From the NCBI RefSeq assembly GCF_016741785.1, contig NZ_JAERRL010000006.1:1-64000 (forward strand): a stretch of 64,000 nt of DNA. The letters run 5' to 3'. Below the pieces are notes generated by a model. The model saw nothing but the letters and a program-made list of their open reading frames with translations, was not told the DNA's origin and searched no databases. Below are positions 57,290 through 64,000 of the stretch, piece by piece (within the stretch, counting starts at the first letter, position 1; each line of letters starts with the position of its first letter). This stretch comes from Streptomyces sp. 7-21 (GTDB lineage: Bacteria; Actinomycetota; Actinomycetes; Streptomycetales; Streptomycetaceae). The position numbers were made by a program, and so were the translations under genes.

Positions 57290-57550
57290 CTCAGATCGTC
57301 TCTCTGGATGCGTTCGACCAGCTCAAGGCTATCTTCCTGCGAAAGAGCAGCCTCAGCAAGATTCCTGTGCAAGCGGTTCAGGCGACGGAGGGTGAGGGCG
57401 TCGTCATTGAAGGTCGTGCCTGCGACCGACTCCATGAAGGCTACGTCCGCATCCGTATCGTTCCCAACTCCGAAGAGTGTGAATGGTCCCGGAGATGCGC
57501 CGTTTTCGCCTGCCTGGAACGGGATGACCTTTCGAGGCCGCGGAGGGAGC
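57286..57550 (-). pseudogene. C-terminal fragment of XRE/DUF5753 regulator
   Basis: About 85 residues match the end of DUF5753: KVIPFQAGENGASPGPFTLF, DTDADVAFMESVAGTTFNDD and LHRNLAEAALSQEDSLELVE. Upstream sequence in the same frame shows no HTH or DUF5753 start, so the first two thirds are lost. The fragment still overlaps the DUF397 start as in intact modules. The left boundary of homology is approximate. Confidence 0.7.
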
Positions 57551-57792
57551 AAGAAGAAACTGGGCGAGCACTGATTGCACGTCCAGATAGCCCGGGTACG
57601 CCAGCGGAAGATCGGATGCACTTGTAATGCACGGAATGCGTCGGTTCGAAAACGACCCCCGGGTACGCTCGCCTCCGGGCTCGGCCGCTGGGACACCAGC
57701 GGTGTGAACGTTAACCGCATCCTCGCCAGCGGCATCACCGGGGCCTGGTCCTGGCCCGACTCGCCCACCTTCCACAATTCCGTAGGAGCCCC

Positions 57793-58407
57793 GTGCCCAT
57801 CCGCGACTGTGCCGTGATCGCTATCGACGGCACTCAGGCCGCTGGAAAGACCACCCTGGTCCACGCCTTAACGGCCCACTTCCGCGAACATTCCGTCAAC
57901 GTCGCATGCACCGGCGAGCCCGCCCGCGAAAGCCCATACCTGGAAACGATCGTCCTCCACGGCACGGGCACCTTCGACCCCCCCCCGCCGCACTCGGCCT
58001 CTTCGCCCTCCAGCTCACCACCCCCCTGCGCGCCGCGCGCAACCAGCGCCTCCTCATCACTGAGTAAGACCCCGGCCAACGTCCTCGCCCTGGCCCGCCT
58101 GGTTCTCGACAGCACCGACCCCAGCACCGCGGACACTCCCGCCGCTATGAAGGATCTGCGCCGGGCGTGGATGCCGGCCGCCTACGACCTGGTGGTCTGC
58201 TGCCGCGACCACTTCGGCCAACGGGCCGGCGGCGACCGCTTCCGAGACAAGGTGCTCGGTCTCCAGGACGACGCGGACCACGCCGTCTATCAAGCGTGCC
58301 AGGAGAGCCACGTCCCCCTGACCGAACTTCCCACCGGCCTCGGCACCGCAGAACGTGTCCGCTGGACAGCGGACCAGGTTAATCACCGGGGACTCCTCGA
58401 CAACTGA
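57793..58407 (+). CDS. P-loop kinase-like protein (dTMP-kinase-like), damaged
   Basis: The frame starts at GTG 57793 with AGGAG upstream and encodes a Walker A motif in VIAIDGTQAAGKTTLVHALT, resembling thymidylate-kinase-like P-loop enzymes. Between the C9 run (57978-57986) and T58065 the open frame gives Ser/Pro-rich nonsense. The alternative frame there reads AALGLFALQLTTPLRAARNQ and RLLITE, joining sensibly to KTPANVLALARLVLDSTDP downstream. So two compensating shifts scramble about 27 residues without a stop. Codon 26 is TTA. It sits within the tRNA-bounded element, upstream of the Nudix gene. Probably inactive if the shifts are real. Confidence 0.65.
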   Translation: MPIRDCAVIAIDGTQAAGKTTLVHALTAHFREHSVNVACTGEPARESPYLETIVLHGTGTFDPPPPHSASSPSSSPPPCAPRATSASSSLSKTPANVLALARLVLDSTDPSTADTPAAMKDLRRAWMPAAYDLVVCCRDHFGQRAGGDRFRDKVLGLQDDADHAVYQACQESHVPLTELPTGLGTAERVRWTADQVNHRGLLDN

Positions 58408-58458
58408 CTGCCGCTCAGCTGCTAGGCTGCCGCCCCATTCACCACGCCGGAGGGACCC

Positions 58459-58890
58459 ATGCAGCCCCACACCATCATCGACGCATTGATCATTCTGGAG
58501 CGCGACAGGCACATTCTGCTCGCTGAACGCTCCGGTACCGGCTACGCAGACGGACTCCTCAACCTTCCCAGTGGAAAGGTTGACCCAGGGGAAAGCGTCC
58601 TTGACGCTGCCGTGCGCGAAGCACGGGAGGAAGTCGGTGTGACTATCCGGCCCGACGCCTTGCGGCCCGTGCATGTCTCGCACTACCGCAACCGCGAAGG
58701 TCAACCACGGATCGGGTGGTTCTTCGCCACCAGGGTGTGGGCAGGGACGCCGATCAATGCCGAGCCGCACAAGTGCGCAGGAATCGCATGGCACCCCGCT
58801 GACCATCTCCCGGGGAACACCGAGCCGTACAACGCGCTCGGAATTGCTCACTACCTGAAGGGCGAACCCTTCTCCGTGCATGGCTGGTGA
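58459..58890 (+). CDS. Nudix hydrolase (pif-like candidate)
   Basis: A 143-aa protein with a perfect Nudix box, G-x5-E-x7-R-E-x-R-E-E-x-G, in GKVDPGESVLDAAVREAREE. Nudix enzymes hydrolyse nucleoside-diphosphate derivatives. In the Streptomyces element pSAM2 the immunity factor Pif has a Nudix motif and limits redundant conjugation; this gene lies inside a tRNA-bounded remnant, so it may be a Pif relative. GGAGGGA precedes ATG 58459. It is the most intact gene of the element. Pif identity is contextual, not shown by sequence. Confidence 0.88.
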   Translation: MQPHTIIDALIILERDRHILLAERSGTGYADGLLNLPSGKVDPGESVLDAAVREAREEVGVTIRPDALRPVHVSHYRNREGQPRIGWFFATRVWAGTPINAEPHKCAGIAWHPADHLPGNTEPYNALGIAHYLKGEPFSVHGW

Positions 58891-58920
58891 CTTTCGCACC
58901 CTATCGGGACAAACATACTT

Positions 58921-59427
58921 ATGACATGCAACGCATGGCCCCGGTTGTTGGCCGTTGACGTCGAAGGCAACGGGGCGATCCCTCCCGACCTGGCAGAGGT
59001 CACGGTCCTCCCCCCCATCCGAGACGGAAGCCTCGACGCCGGGGCAGCCGGCACCTGGCTCGTCCGACCGCCCATCCCGGTGACCTCCTTCGCCACCCGA
59101 GTCCACAAGCTCACCAAAGCCGGCCTCGCCGACTGCCCGGCCTGTCCAAGGTCGCCGATGACGTAAGAACGCCCCTGGGCGATGCATGGATCTGCGCACA
59201 CAACGCCGCGGTCGAGGTCCGGTACTCCGCAGGCGCCTCCCCACTGCTCCACGCCCGCCGCGAAGACCTCGGCGGCGGCACCGTCTACGTCACCCGCGAA
59301 ACCTGCTGCCGGTGCCTGCCACGGCTCGAAGCAGCCGGAGTGACCCGCGTCGTGTGGCGCGACGGAGCGGAAGTCTGGTCCGAGACGCTGAGAGGAGCCA
59401 GCCCTGCCCACGATGCTCACCCTTGAT
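58921..59427 (+). pseudogene. DnaQ-like 3'-5' exonuclease gene, frameshifted
   Basis: The first frame reads RLLAVDVEGNGAIPPDLAEV and PVTSFATRVHKLTKAGLADC, with the D-x-E of an exonuclease, then stops at 59166. A different frame continues LSKVADDVRTPLGDAWICAH and NAAVEVRYSAGASPLLHARR, the next exonuclease motif, to TGA 59427. The join lies near 59135-59155. A one-base indel has split the gene. Nucleic-acid enzymes are common element cargo; its role here is unknown. Confidence 0.65.
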
Positions 59428-59525
59428 GAGGTTGCCGCCGGGCCGACTCAGCGAAGAAGCTGGCCACCGTGAGCGCCGCCCGCATCGGGGCTGGCCACGG
59501 TCGCCTGATCCAGCAAGATCATCCG

Positions 59526-59546
59526 TTGGCCACGCGGTTGGCCATG
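59526..59546. repeat. TTGGCCACGCG / TTGGCCATG pair near the tRNA end
   Basis: TTGGCCACGCG at 59526 and TTGGCCATG at 59538, in the same orientation as the pair at 56641. Two weaker CTGGCCACSG copies lie upstream (about 59460 and 59490). The interval 59428-59606 has no gene. Confidence 0.5.
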
Positions 59547-59605
59547 TAAGGGCCTCTTAGAACCCTCACCGAGAGAGAAACCGCGGGCCAGACACGGTCT
59601 TTCGA

Positions 59606-59627
59606 GTGTCCGGAGGGGGACTTGAAC
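59606..59627. repeat. Putative att site copy within tRNA-Leu 3' end
   Basis: A 22-bp exact match to 56501-56522, spanning the tRNA T-loop to its 3' end plus one base. Confidence 0.65.
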
Positions 59628-59691
59628 CCCCACGCCCTTAAACGGGCACTAGCACCTCAAGCTAGCGCGTCTGCCATTCCGCCACCCGGAC
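59607..59691 (-). tRNA. tRNA-Leu (anticodon GAG)
   Basis: An 85-nt class II tRNA. Acceptor GTCCGGG pairs with TCCGGAC (one G-T pair); the anticodon stem CTAGC/GCTAG holds loop TTGAGGT, giving anticodon GAG; a long variable arm (GCCC/GGGC) marks Leu; the T arm is GGGGG-TTCAAGT-CCCCC. The discriminator is A and CCA is not encoded. It reads CUC/CUU codons. It is the apparent attachment site of the adjacent element. Confidence 0.95.
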
Positions 59692-59744
59692 AGCGGTATG
59701 ACCCCACCATACCAAGCCTGCGGGCAGGCCGGCCGCCCCGGTGG

Positions 59745-60824
59745 TCAGAGAGAGGGCCGGGAGGCGCCGCAGGAGTCGCGCACCGCGAGGGTCGGCCAGA
59801 TCTGGACGCGGTGGACGGGGTGGACCGAGGTGGTGGCGGCCCGGGTGAGGGCCAGGTCGGCGGCGACCGTGCCGAGGCGGTGCTTGTCGGGGCGCACGGC
59901 GGTCAGCGGCGGGTCGGAGGCGGCGGCGACCTCGTCGTCGTAGGAGACGACGGCCAGTTCGCCGGGCACGGCGATGCCGCGGTCCAGGGCGCGCTCGACC
60001 ATGCCGATCGCCTCGCGGTCGGAGTGGACCAGCAGCGCCGCCGTGCCCTGGTCCTGGCAGCGGTCGAGGACGTCGTCGTAGGCGGCGGCCCAGCCGGGGG
60101 AACCGTAGGAGGGGACCTCGTGATCGAGGGCCGCCATGCCCTCCGGGGGCACCAGGCCCAGCTCGGCCGTGGTCTCGCGCCAGCCCGCGCGCAGGGCGCG
60201 GGTGGTGGGGCTGGAGCGGGTGGTGACCAGCGCGATGGAGCGGTGCCCCAGCGTGACGAGGTGGCGCACGGCCAGGCCGGCGCCCAGGCTGTGCGCGGTG
60301 GTGACGGCGTCCAGGGCGAGCGTGGGCAGCTCGGGCGGCGGCAGGCGCTCGACGAGCACGACGGGGACGGGCAGGCCGCCCAGCCACCGCAGCAGGTCGG
60401 CTCCGGCGGACCCGGCGACCGTGGGCGCGGCGAGCACGGTCCGCACGCCGCGCTCCAGCAGCTTGGTGATCTGGCGGCGGTCCTCGGCGGGGTCGTAGCT
60501 GGAGGCGCGCAGCACCAGGCGGCCCCCGGCGGCGGCGACGGCGGCCTGGGCGCCCTGGACGACGTGCGGCCAGTAGTACTCGACCGAGGGGACGACCATG
60601 CCGACGAGCGTGCCGCCGGGGACGGGAGCGCGCTGGTCGGCGGTGTAGGGCAGCGTGATCCCGCCGTGCACCCGCACCACGAGGCCGCGGTCGGCGAGGG
60701 CGGTGACGTCGCGGCGCACGGTCACGGCCGAGACGCCGAGCCGCTCGACCAGATCGGCCAGCCGCACGGTGCCGTGCCGTCGCACCTCGGCCAGGATGAT
60801 CTCGTGCCGTCGCGAGGCGAGCAT
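59745..60824 (-). CDS. DeoR-HTH / LacI-sensor hybrid regulator
   Basis: A 359-aa regulator. The N-terminal DeoR HTH is RRHEIILAEVRRHGTVRLAD followed by LVERLGVSAVTVRRDVTAL and GLVVRVHGGITL. The rest is a LacI-type sugar-binding domain (GTLVGMVVPSVEYYWPHVVQ, ELAVVSYDDEVAAASDPPLT, HRLGTVAADLAL) instead of the usual DeoR sensor. Such hybrids are known in actinobacteria and regulate sugar ABC importers. It diverges from an importer operon across 140 bp and likely represses it. Confidence 0.88.
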   Translation of the reverse strand: MLASRRHEIILAEVRRHGTVRLADLVERLGVSAVTVRRDVTALADRGLVVRVHGGITLPYTADQRAPVPGGTLVGMVVPSVEYYWPHVVQGAQAAVAAAGGRLVLRASSYDPAEDRRQITKLLERGVRTVLAAPTVAGSAGADLLRWLGGLPVPVVLVERLPPPELPTLALDAVTTAHSLGAGLAVRHLVTLGHRSIALVTTRSSPTTRALRAGWRETTAELGLVPPEGMAALDHEVPSYGSPGWAAAYDDVLDRCQDQGTAALLVHSDREAIGMVERALDRGIAVPGELAVVSYDDEVAAASDPPLTAVRPDKHRLGTVAADLALTRAATTSVHPVHRVQIWPTLAVRDSCGASRPSL

Positions 60825-60855
60825 GGTCGGTCACCCTCCGCTCGTATCGTTTCCG

Positions 60856-60871
60856 ATCGATTCTGATCGAT
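60856..60871. promoter_or_regulatory. Paired ATCGAT sites between regulator and importer
   Basis: ATCGAT-TCTG-ATCGAT: two self-complementary hexamers 4 bp apart in the divergent intergenic region. A candidate operator for the DeoR/LacI hybrid. Confidence 0.4.
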
Positions 60872-60964
60872 GCGCTTCGGACTGATTGACCACGCACTCT
60901 CGCACAGGTTGGAGTTGCCTGCACCACCCGTACCGGGACGAGAAGAGAGGGGAGGCAGGCAGCC

Positions 60965-62296
60965 ATGGCACGTCGTACCGGCGTTTCGCGCCGGACGTTC
61001 CTGCGCGCCTCGGCGGGGGCGGCGGCCCTCGCGGCGGGCGGCACAGGGCTCGCGGGCTGTTCGTCGCAGGCCGCGTCCGGGGCCACGACCGTTCGGATCT
61101 GGTCGTGGATGACCGGTATGGATCAGTACGTCGCCGCGTTCAACGCCGCGCAGCGCGACATCCACGTCGAGCTGAGCGTCATCGCGGCGGGTCTGTCGGG
61201 CGGCTACGCCCAGCAGACCAACGCCATCAAGGCGCACAACGCGCCCGACATCCTGCACGTCGAGTACCAGGGCCTGGTGCAGATCATGGTCAGCGGCGGC
61301 CTGCGCGAACTCACCGCGGACATGGCCGACCTGGCCAGCGGCTACTCCGAGGCGGCCTGGCGCGGGGTCCGGCCGGACGGCCGGACGTGGGCGGTGCCGA
61401 TGGACCTGGCGCCGATGGCGTTCTACTACCGCAAGGATCTCTTCGACGAGCACGGCATTCCGGTGCCGCAGACCTGGGACGAGTTCCGCGACGCCGCGCA
61501 GGCGGTGCGCGAGGCCGACCCGGACGCGCGCATCACGACGTTCCCGCTCAACGACGGGTCGTTCTTTGCCGGGATGTGCTGGCAGACCGGCCAGCAGTGG
61601 TGGCGCATCGAGGACGAGACGTGGGTCGTGGACATCGCCAGCGAGGGCACGCTGCGGACCGCCGAGTTCTGGCAGGAGATGATCTCCTCCGGCCTCGTGC
61701 GTTCCATGCCCACCGGCACCCAGGAGTGGATCGGCGCGGTGCACCAGGGCCGGCTGTGGGGGCTGCTGGGCGCGTCGTGGAGCGTGGGGACGCTGAACAA
61801 GTCCATCCCCGACGACACCGGACGGTGGGCGGTCACGACGATGCCGACGTGGGGCGGTGAGCCCGCCAACGGCATCCAGGGCGGCACGGCCTTCGGCATC
61901 TCGGCCGAGTCGGGGGTGGCCGAGGAGGCGCTGACGTTCCTGCGCTGGCTGAGCACCGATCCCGAAGTGCCGCGCGTGGGTTCGACGTTCACCTCGCCGT
62001 TCCCCGCCTACCTGCCGAGCCGCGAGGTGGCCCGGGAGGCGTTCACCAGCGACTACTTCGTCGGCGAGCCGGTCTACGACGTGCTGGACGAGGCGGCTGA
62101 GCGGGTGCCGGAGTGGACCTGGGGGCCGAACGCGCTCGGGATGTTCTCCGTCACCGCCGACGAGCTGGGCCGGGTGGCCGCCGGCAGCGGTTCGATCCCG
62201 GCGGCCGTGCGGCGGGTGCACGACGCCGCGGTGTCCGACATGCGGGAACGCGGCCTCGCGGTGCGCGATGCCGCCACGGAAGGGAGGACCGCGTGA
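60965..62296 (+). CDS. Sugar ABC importer substrate-binding lipoprotein
   Basis: A 443-aa extracellular solute-binding protein, family 1. The N-terminus RRTGVSRRTFLRASAG is Tat-like and leads to a lipobox LAGC, so it is exported folded and lipid-anchored. TTVRIWSWMTGMDQYVAAFN and WTWGPNALGMF are typical of sugar binders. GGGGAGG lies about 10 nt before ATG 60965. Its stop overlaps the GTG of the first permease gene. The sugar is unknown; the neighbouring regulator and glycosidases suggest a plant-derived oligosaccharide. The operon's ATPase is not present, as is usual in Streptomyces where MsiK is shared. Confidence 0.92.
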   Translation: MARRTGVSRRTFLRASAGAAALAAGGTGLAGCSSQAASGATTVRIWSWMTGMDQYVAAFNAAQRDIHVELSVIAAGLSGGYAQQTNAIKAHNAPDILHVEYQGLVQIMVSGGLRELTADMADLASGYSEAAWRGVRPDGRTWAVPMDLAPMAFYYRKDLFDEHGIPVPQTWDEFRDAAQAVREADPDARITTFPLNDGSFFAGMCWQTGQQWWRIEDETWVVDIASEGTLRTAEFWQEMISSGLVRSMPTGTQEWIGAVHQGRLWGLLGASWSVGTLNKSIPDDTGRWAVTTMPTWGGEPANGIQGGTAFGISAESGVAEEALTFLRWLSTDPEVPRVGSTFTSPFPAYLPSREVAREAFTSDYFVGEPVYDVLDEAAERVPEWTWGPNALGMFSVTADELGRVAAGSGSIPAAVRRVHDAAVSDMRERGLAVRDAATEGRTA

Positions 62297-63231
62297 CCGT
62301 GGTGTCCCCGGCGCGCGCCGGGACTGACGAGACGGGCGGCAGCCCCGAGCCGCCGCGGCGGCGGAGCGGGCGGCGCCCCGCGCTCGCCGCCGCGCTGCTG
62401 GCCGGGCCGTTCGCGCTGCTGCTGACGGGCACCGTGCTGGTGCCGGTCGGCTACGCGCTCTACCTGAGCCTGTTCACCGAGCGGCTGTCGGGGCTCGGCT
62501 TCGACGGGCCGCGCGAGGTGTTCGTGTGGTTCGGCAACTACGCCGACGTGCTGGGCGACGCGGCCTTCCGGGAGAGCGTGGCCAACGTCGCCCGGTACGC
62601 GCTGGTGCACGTGCCGGTGATGCTGGGCGCGGCGCTGGTGCTGGCGCTGCTGCTCGACAGCGCGGTGGTGCGGCTGCGGCAGGTGTGGTCGCTCGCGGTG
62701 TTCCTGCCGTACGCGGTGCCCGGCGTCATCGCAGGCCTGATCTGGGCCTACCTGTACAGCCCGGACATCGGGCCGGTCACCGGCCTGCTGTGGTTCGACC
62801 CGTTCAGCAGCGGCGGCGTGCTGTTCTCGCTGGTGAACATGGGCACCTGGCAGTGGGTCGGCTACAACATGATCATCTTCTACACGGCGCTGCGGACGGT
62901 GCCGCGCGAGCTGGTCGAGGCGGCGCGCGTGGACGGCGCGGGCCCGGTGCGCACCGCGCTGTCCGTGAAGGTGCCGGTGATCCGGCCCAGCGTGTTCGTG
63001 GCGCTGGTGTTCACCGTCATCGGCTCGCTCCAGCTGTTCACCGAGCCGCTGGTGCTGGGCAACTTCACCAGCTCGGTCACCACGACCTGGACGCCCAGCC
63101 TGTACGTCTACCAGTCGGCGTTCATCAGCAACGACTACGGCCGCGCCGCCGCCGCATCCATCCTGCTGGCGCTGGCCTCGGCCCTGCTGTCCGCGCTGGT
63201 GATGCGCCTGTCCGCCCGGAGGTCACGATGA
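62293..63231 (+). CDS. Sugar ABC importer permease 1
   Basis: A 312-aa permease with six hydrophobic helices. The EAA loop that docks the ATPase is in ELVEAARVDGAGPVRTALSV followed by KVPVIRPSVFVAL. It starts at GTG 62293 overlapping the binding-protein stop (GTGA); GTG 62299 is possible. The N-terminal 30 residues are Arg/Pro-rich and cytoplasmic. It is coupled by ATGA to permease 2. It resembles MalF-type subunits. Confidence 0.92.
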   Translation: MTVVSPARAGTDETGGSPEPPRRRSGRRPALAAALLAGPFALLLTGTVLVPVGYALYLSLFTERLSGLGFDGPREVFVWFGNYADVLGDAAFRESVANVARYALVHVPVMLGAALVLALLLDSAVVRLRQVWSLAVFLPYAVPGVIAGLIWAYLYSPDIGPVTGLLWFDPFSSGGVLFSLVNMGTWQWVGYNMIIFYTALRTVPRELVEAARVDGAGPVRTALSVKVPVIRPSVFVALVFTVIGSLQLFTEPLVLGNFTSSVTTTWTPSLYVYQSAFISNDYGRAAAASILLALASALLSALVMRLSARRSR

Positions 63232-64000
63232 GCACGGCACGCACCGCCCCGGCCCGAGGGCGGCCCGCCTCCGCCTCGCGCTGGACGTCGCGGGGGGCTG
63301 TCCACCTGTTGCTGGTGCTGGCGGCGCTGTACAGCGTGCTGCCGCTGGTGTGGCTGGTCACATCCGCCACGAAGTCCATGGGCGACTTCTCCACCACCAG
63401 CGCCTTCGAGCTGGGCGACTGGAATCTCTTCGCCAACATCGGCGACCTGTTCGCCGAGGAGGACGGCGTCTTCCTGGCATGGGTGCGCAACTCCCTGCTG
63501 TACGCGGGCGTCGGCGCCGTGCTCGGGGCGCTGGTCTGCGCCGCCTGCGGCTACGCCATCGCCAAGCTCGACTTCCCGGGCCGGCGGCTGCTGTTCGCCG
63601 TGACGCTGACCGGCGTGCTCGTGCCGACCACGGCGCTGGCGCTGCCGCTGTACCTGCTGGCGACGGACCTGCGGCTGGTGGACACCTTCTGGGCGGTCTT
63701 CCTGCCGCTGCTGACCAACCCGTTCGGCGTGTACCTGGCCCGCGCCTACGCCGAGGCGGCCGTGCCGGACGAGGTGCTGGAGGCCGCGCGGATGGACGGC
63801 GCGGGCGAGCTGCGGACGTTCTTCACCGTGGCACTGCCGATGATGGTGCCGGGCGTGGTCACCGTCCTGCTGTTCCAGTTCGTCGGCATCTGGAACAACT
63901 TCTTCCTGCCGCTGGTGATGCTCACCGATCCGGACCTGTTCCCCGTCACCCTCGGCCTGTTCCAGTGGAGCACCCGCGTGAGCCAGTTCCCCCAGTACAA
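63228..64000 (+). CDS. Sugar ABC importer permease 2, partial
   Basis: The gene starts at ATG 63228 (overlapping the previous stop) and continues past the window edge; 257 codons are visible. MalG-type helices include HLLLVLAALYSVLPLVWLVT, and the EAA loop is in EVLEAARMDGAGELRTFFTV followed by ALPMMVPGVVTVL. Only about 20 residues are probably missing. It completes the two-permease importer with the binding protein at 60965. Confidence 0.92.
   Translation, partial: MSTARTAPARGRPASASRWTSRGAVHLLLVLAALYSVLPLVWLVTSATKSMGDFSTTSAFELGDWNLFANIGDLFAEEDGVFLAWVRNSLLYAGVGAVLGALVCAACGYAIAKLDFPGRRLLFAVTLTGVLVPTTALALPLYLLATDLRLVDTFWAVFLPLLTNPFGVYLARAYAEAAVPDEVLEAARMDGAGELRTFFTVALPMMVPGVVTVLLFQFVGIWNNFFLPLVMLTDPDLFPVTLGLFQWSTRVSQFPQY

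Larger units (their letters stand above)
56501..59627. mobile_element. Remnant of an integrative element at tRNA-Leu
   Basis: A 3.1-kb segment bounded by a 22-bp direct repeat (56501-56522 and 59606-59627), the second copy being the T-loop to 3' end of tRNA-Leu(GAG). Integration into tRNA 3' ends is typical of pSAM2-like actinomycete elements. TTGGCCACGCG repeats lie inside both ends, like integrase arm sites. Cargo: two DUF397 genes, a truncated XRE gene, a damaged kinase gene, a Nudix gene and a broken exonuclease gene. GC is lower than in the flanks. No integrase, rep or tra gene remains, so it cannot move by itself. The att repeat is short for this class, so some doubt stays. Confidence 0.6.

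Noticed and set aside
59716..59729. Terminator hairpin GCCTGC/GCAGGC next to tRNA-Leu
   Set aside because: Six base pairs with a 2-nt loop is sterically poor and probably fortuitous.

Overview
The window comes from a high-GC actinomycete, most likely Streptomyces or a close relative. The evidence is the very high GC with GC3-biased codons, many Tat-type signal peptides, several WhiJ-type regulator modules (XRE/DUF5753 + DUF397 + anti-sigma-like ATPase), DasR-type operators at chitin genes, a conservon-type (CYP157-like) P450, TTA codons in only a few genes, and leaderless promoters. It reads as accessory chromosome: short operons for plant and fungal polysaccharide breakdown separated by strong hairpin terminators, plus a tRNA-flanked decayed element.

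Layout. 1-1.5 kb: WhiJ-type module. 1.6-2.1 kb: a DinB-fold protein. 2.3-9.8 kb (minus): a catabolic operon in the order KDX/KDA dehydratase-like FAH protein, 2-hydroxyacid dehydrogenase, aldehyde dehydrogenase, FGGY kinase, a HAD phosphatase fused in frame to ribose-5-phosphate isomerase, and an aquaglyceroporin. It diverges from a FadR-type regulator (10.1 kb). 11.1-14.4 kb: an intracellular GH127 and a divergent LacI regulator. 14.5-18.4 kb: a frameshifted tyrosine phosphatase, a degenerate P450, and a secreted sulfatase preceded by a cysteine-containing leader ORF. 18.5-25.4 kb: esterase-like protein, subtilase, DNA-repair-like protein, BlaI/M56 pair, TerB-like and CNNM proteins. 25.4-26.5 kb: GH43. 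26.9-29 kb: methyltransferases and an XRE-cupin regulator. 29.3-31.2 kb: divergent GH18 chitinase and AA10 LPMO with two DasR-type sites. 31.2-36.8 kb: heterodimeric ABC transporter, alpha/beta esterase, PucR-type regulator. 36.9-40.8 kb: GH11 xylanase, ferric-reductase-like membrane protein, PLP enzyme.

41-54 kb is the richest sugar region: secreted GH127 and GH95, a GH141-like beta-helix protein coupled to an enolase-superfamily sugar-acid dehydratase, a FadR regulator, an alpha/beta hydrolase, and a PQQ-type sugar dehydrogenase with a ThuA protein. GH127 and the alpha/beta hydrolase share a matching promoter plus operator. 54-59.7 kb: one WhiJ/DUF397 pair, decayed copies of others, and a 3.1-kb segment bounded by a 22-bp repeat of the 3' end of tRNA-Leu(GAG), carrying a kinase-like gene, a Nudix gene and a broken exonuclease. 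59.7-64 kb: a DeoR/LacI regulator diverging from a sugar ABC importer cut by the window end.

Together the enzymes suggest release of L-arabinose, L-fucose or L-galactose from hemicellulose and pectin, their import, and oxidation through sugar acids. Several ORFs carry single-base frameshifts, often in C runs, so sequencing error must be weighed against real decay.
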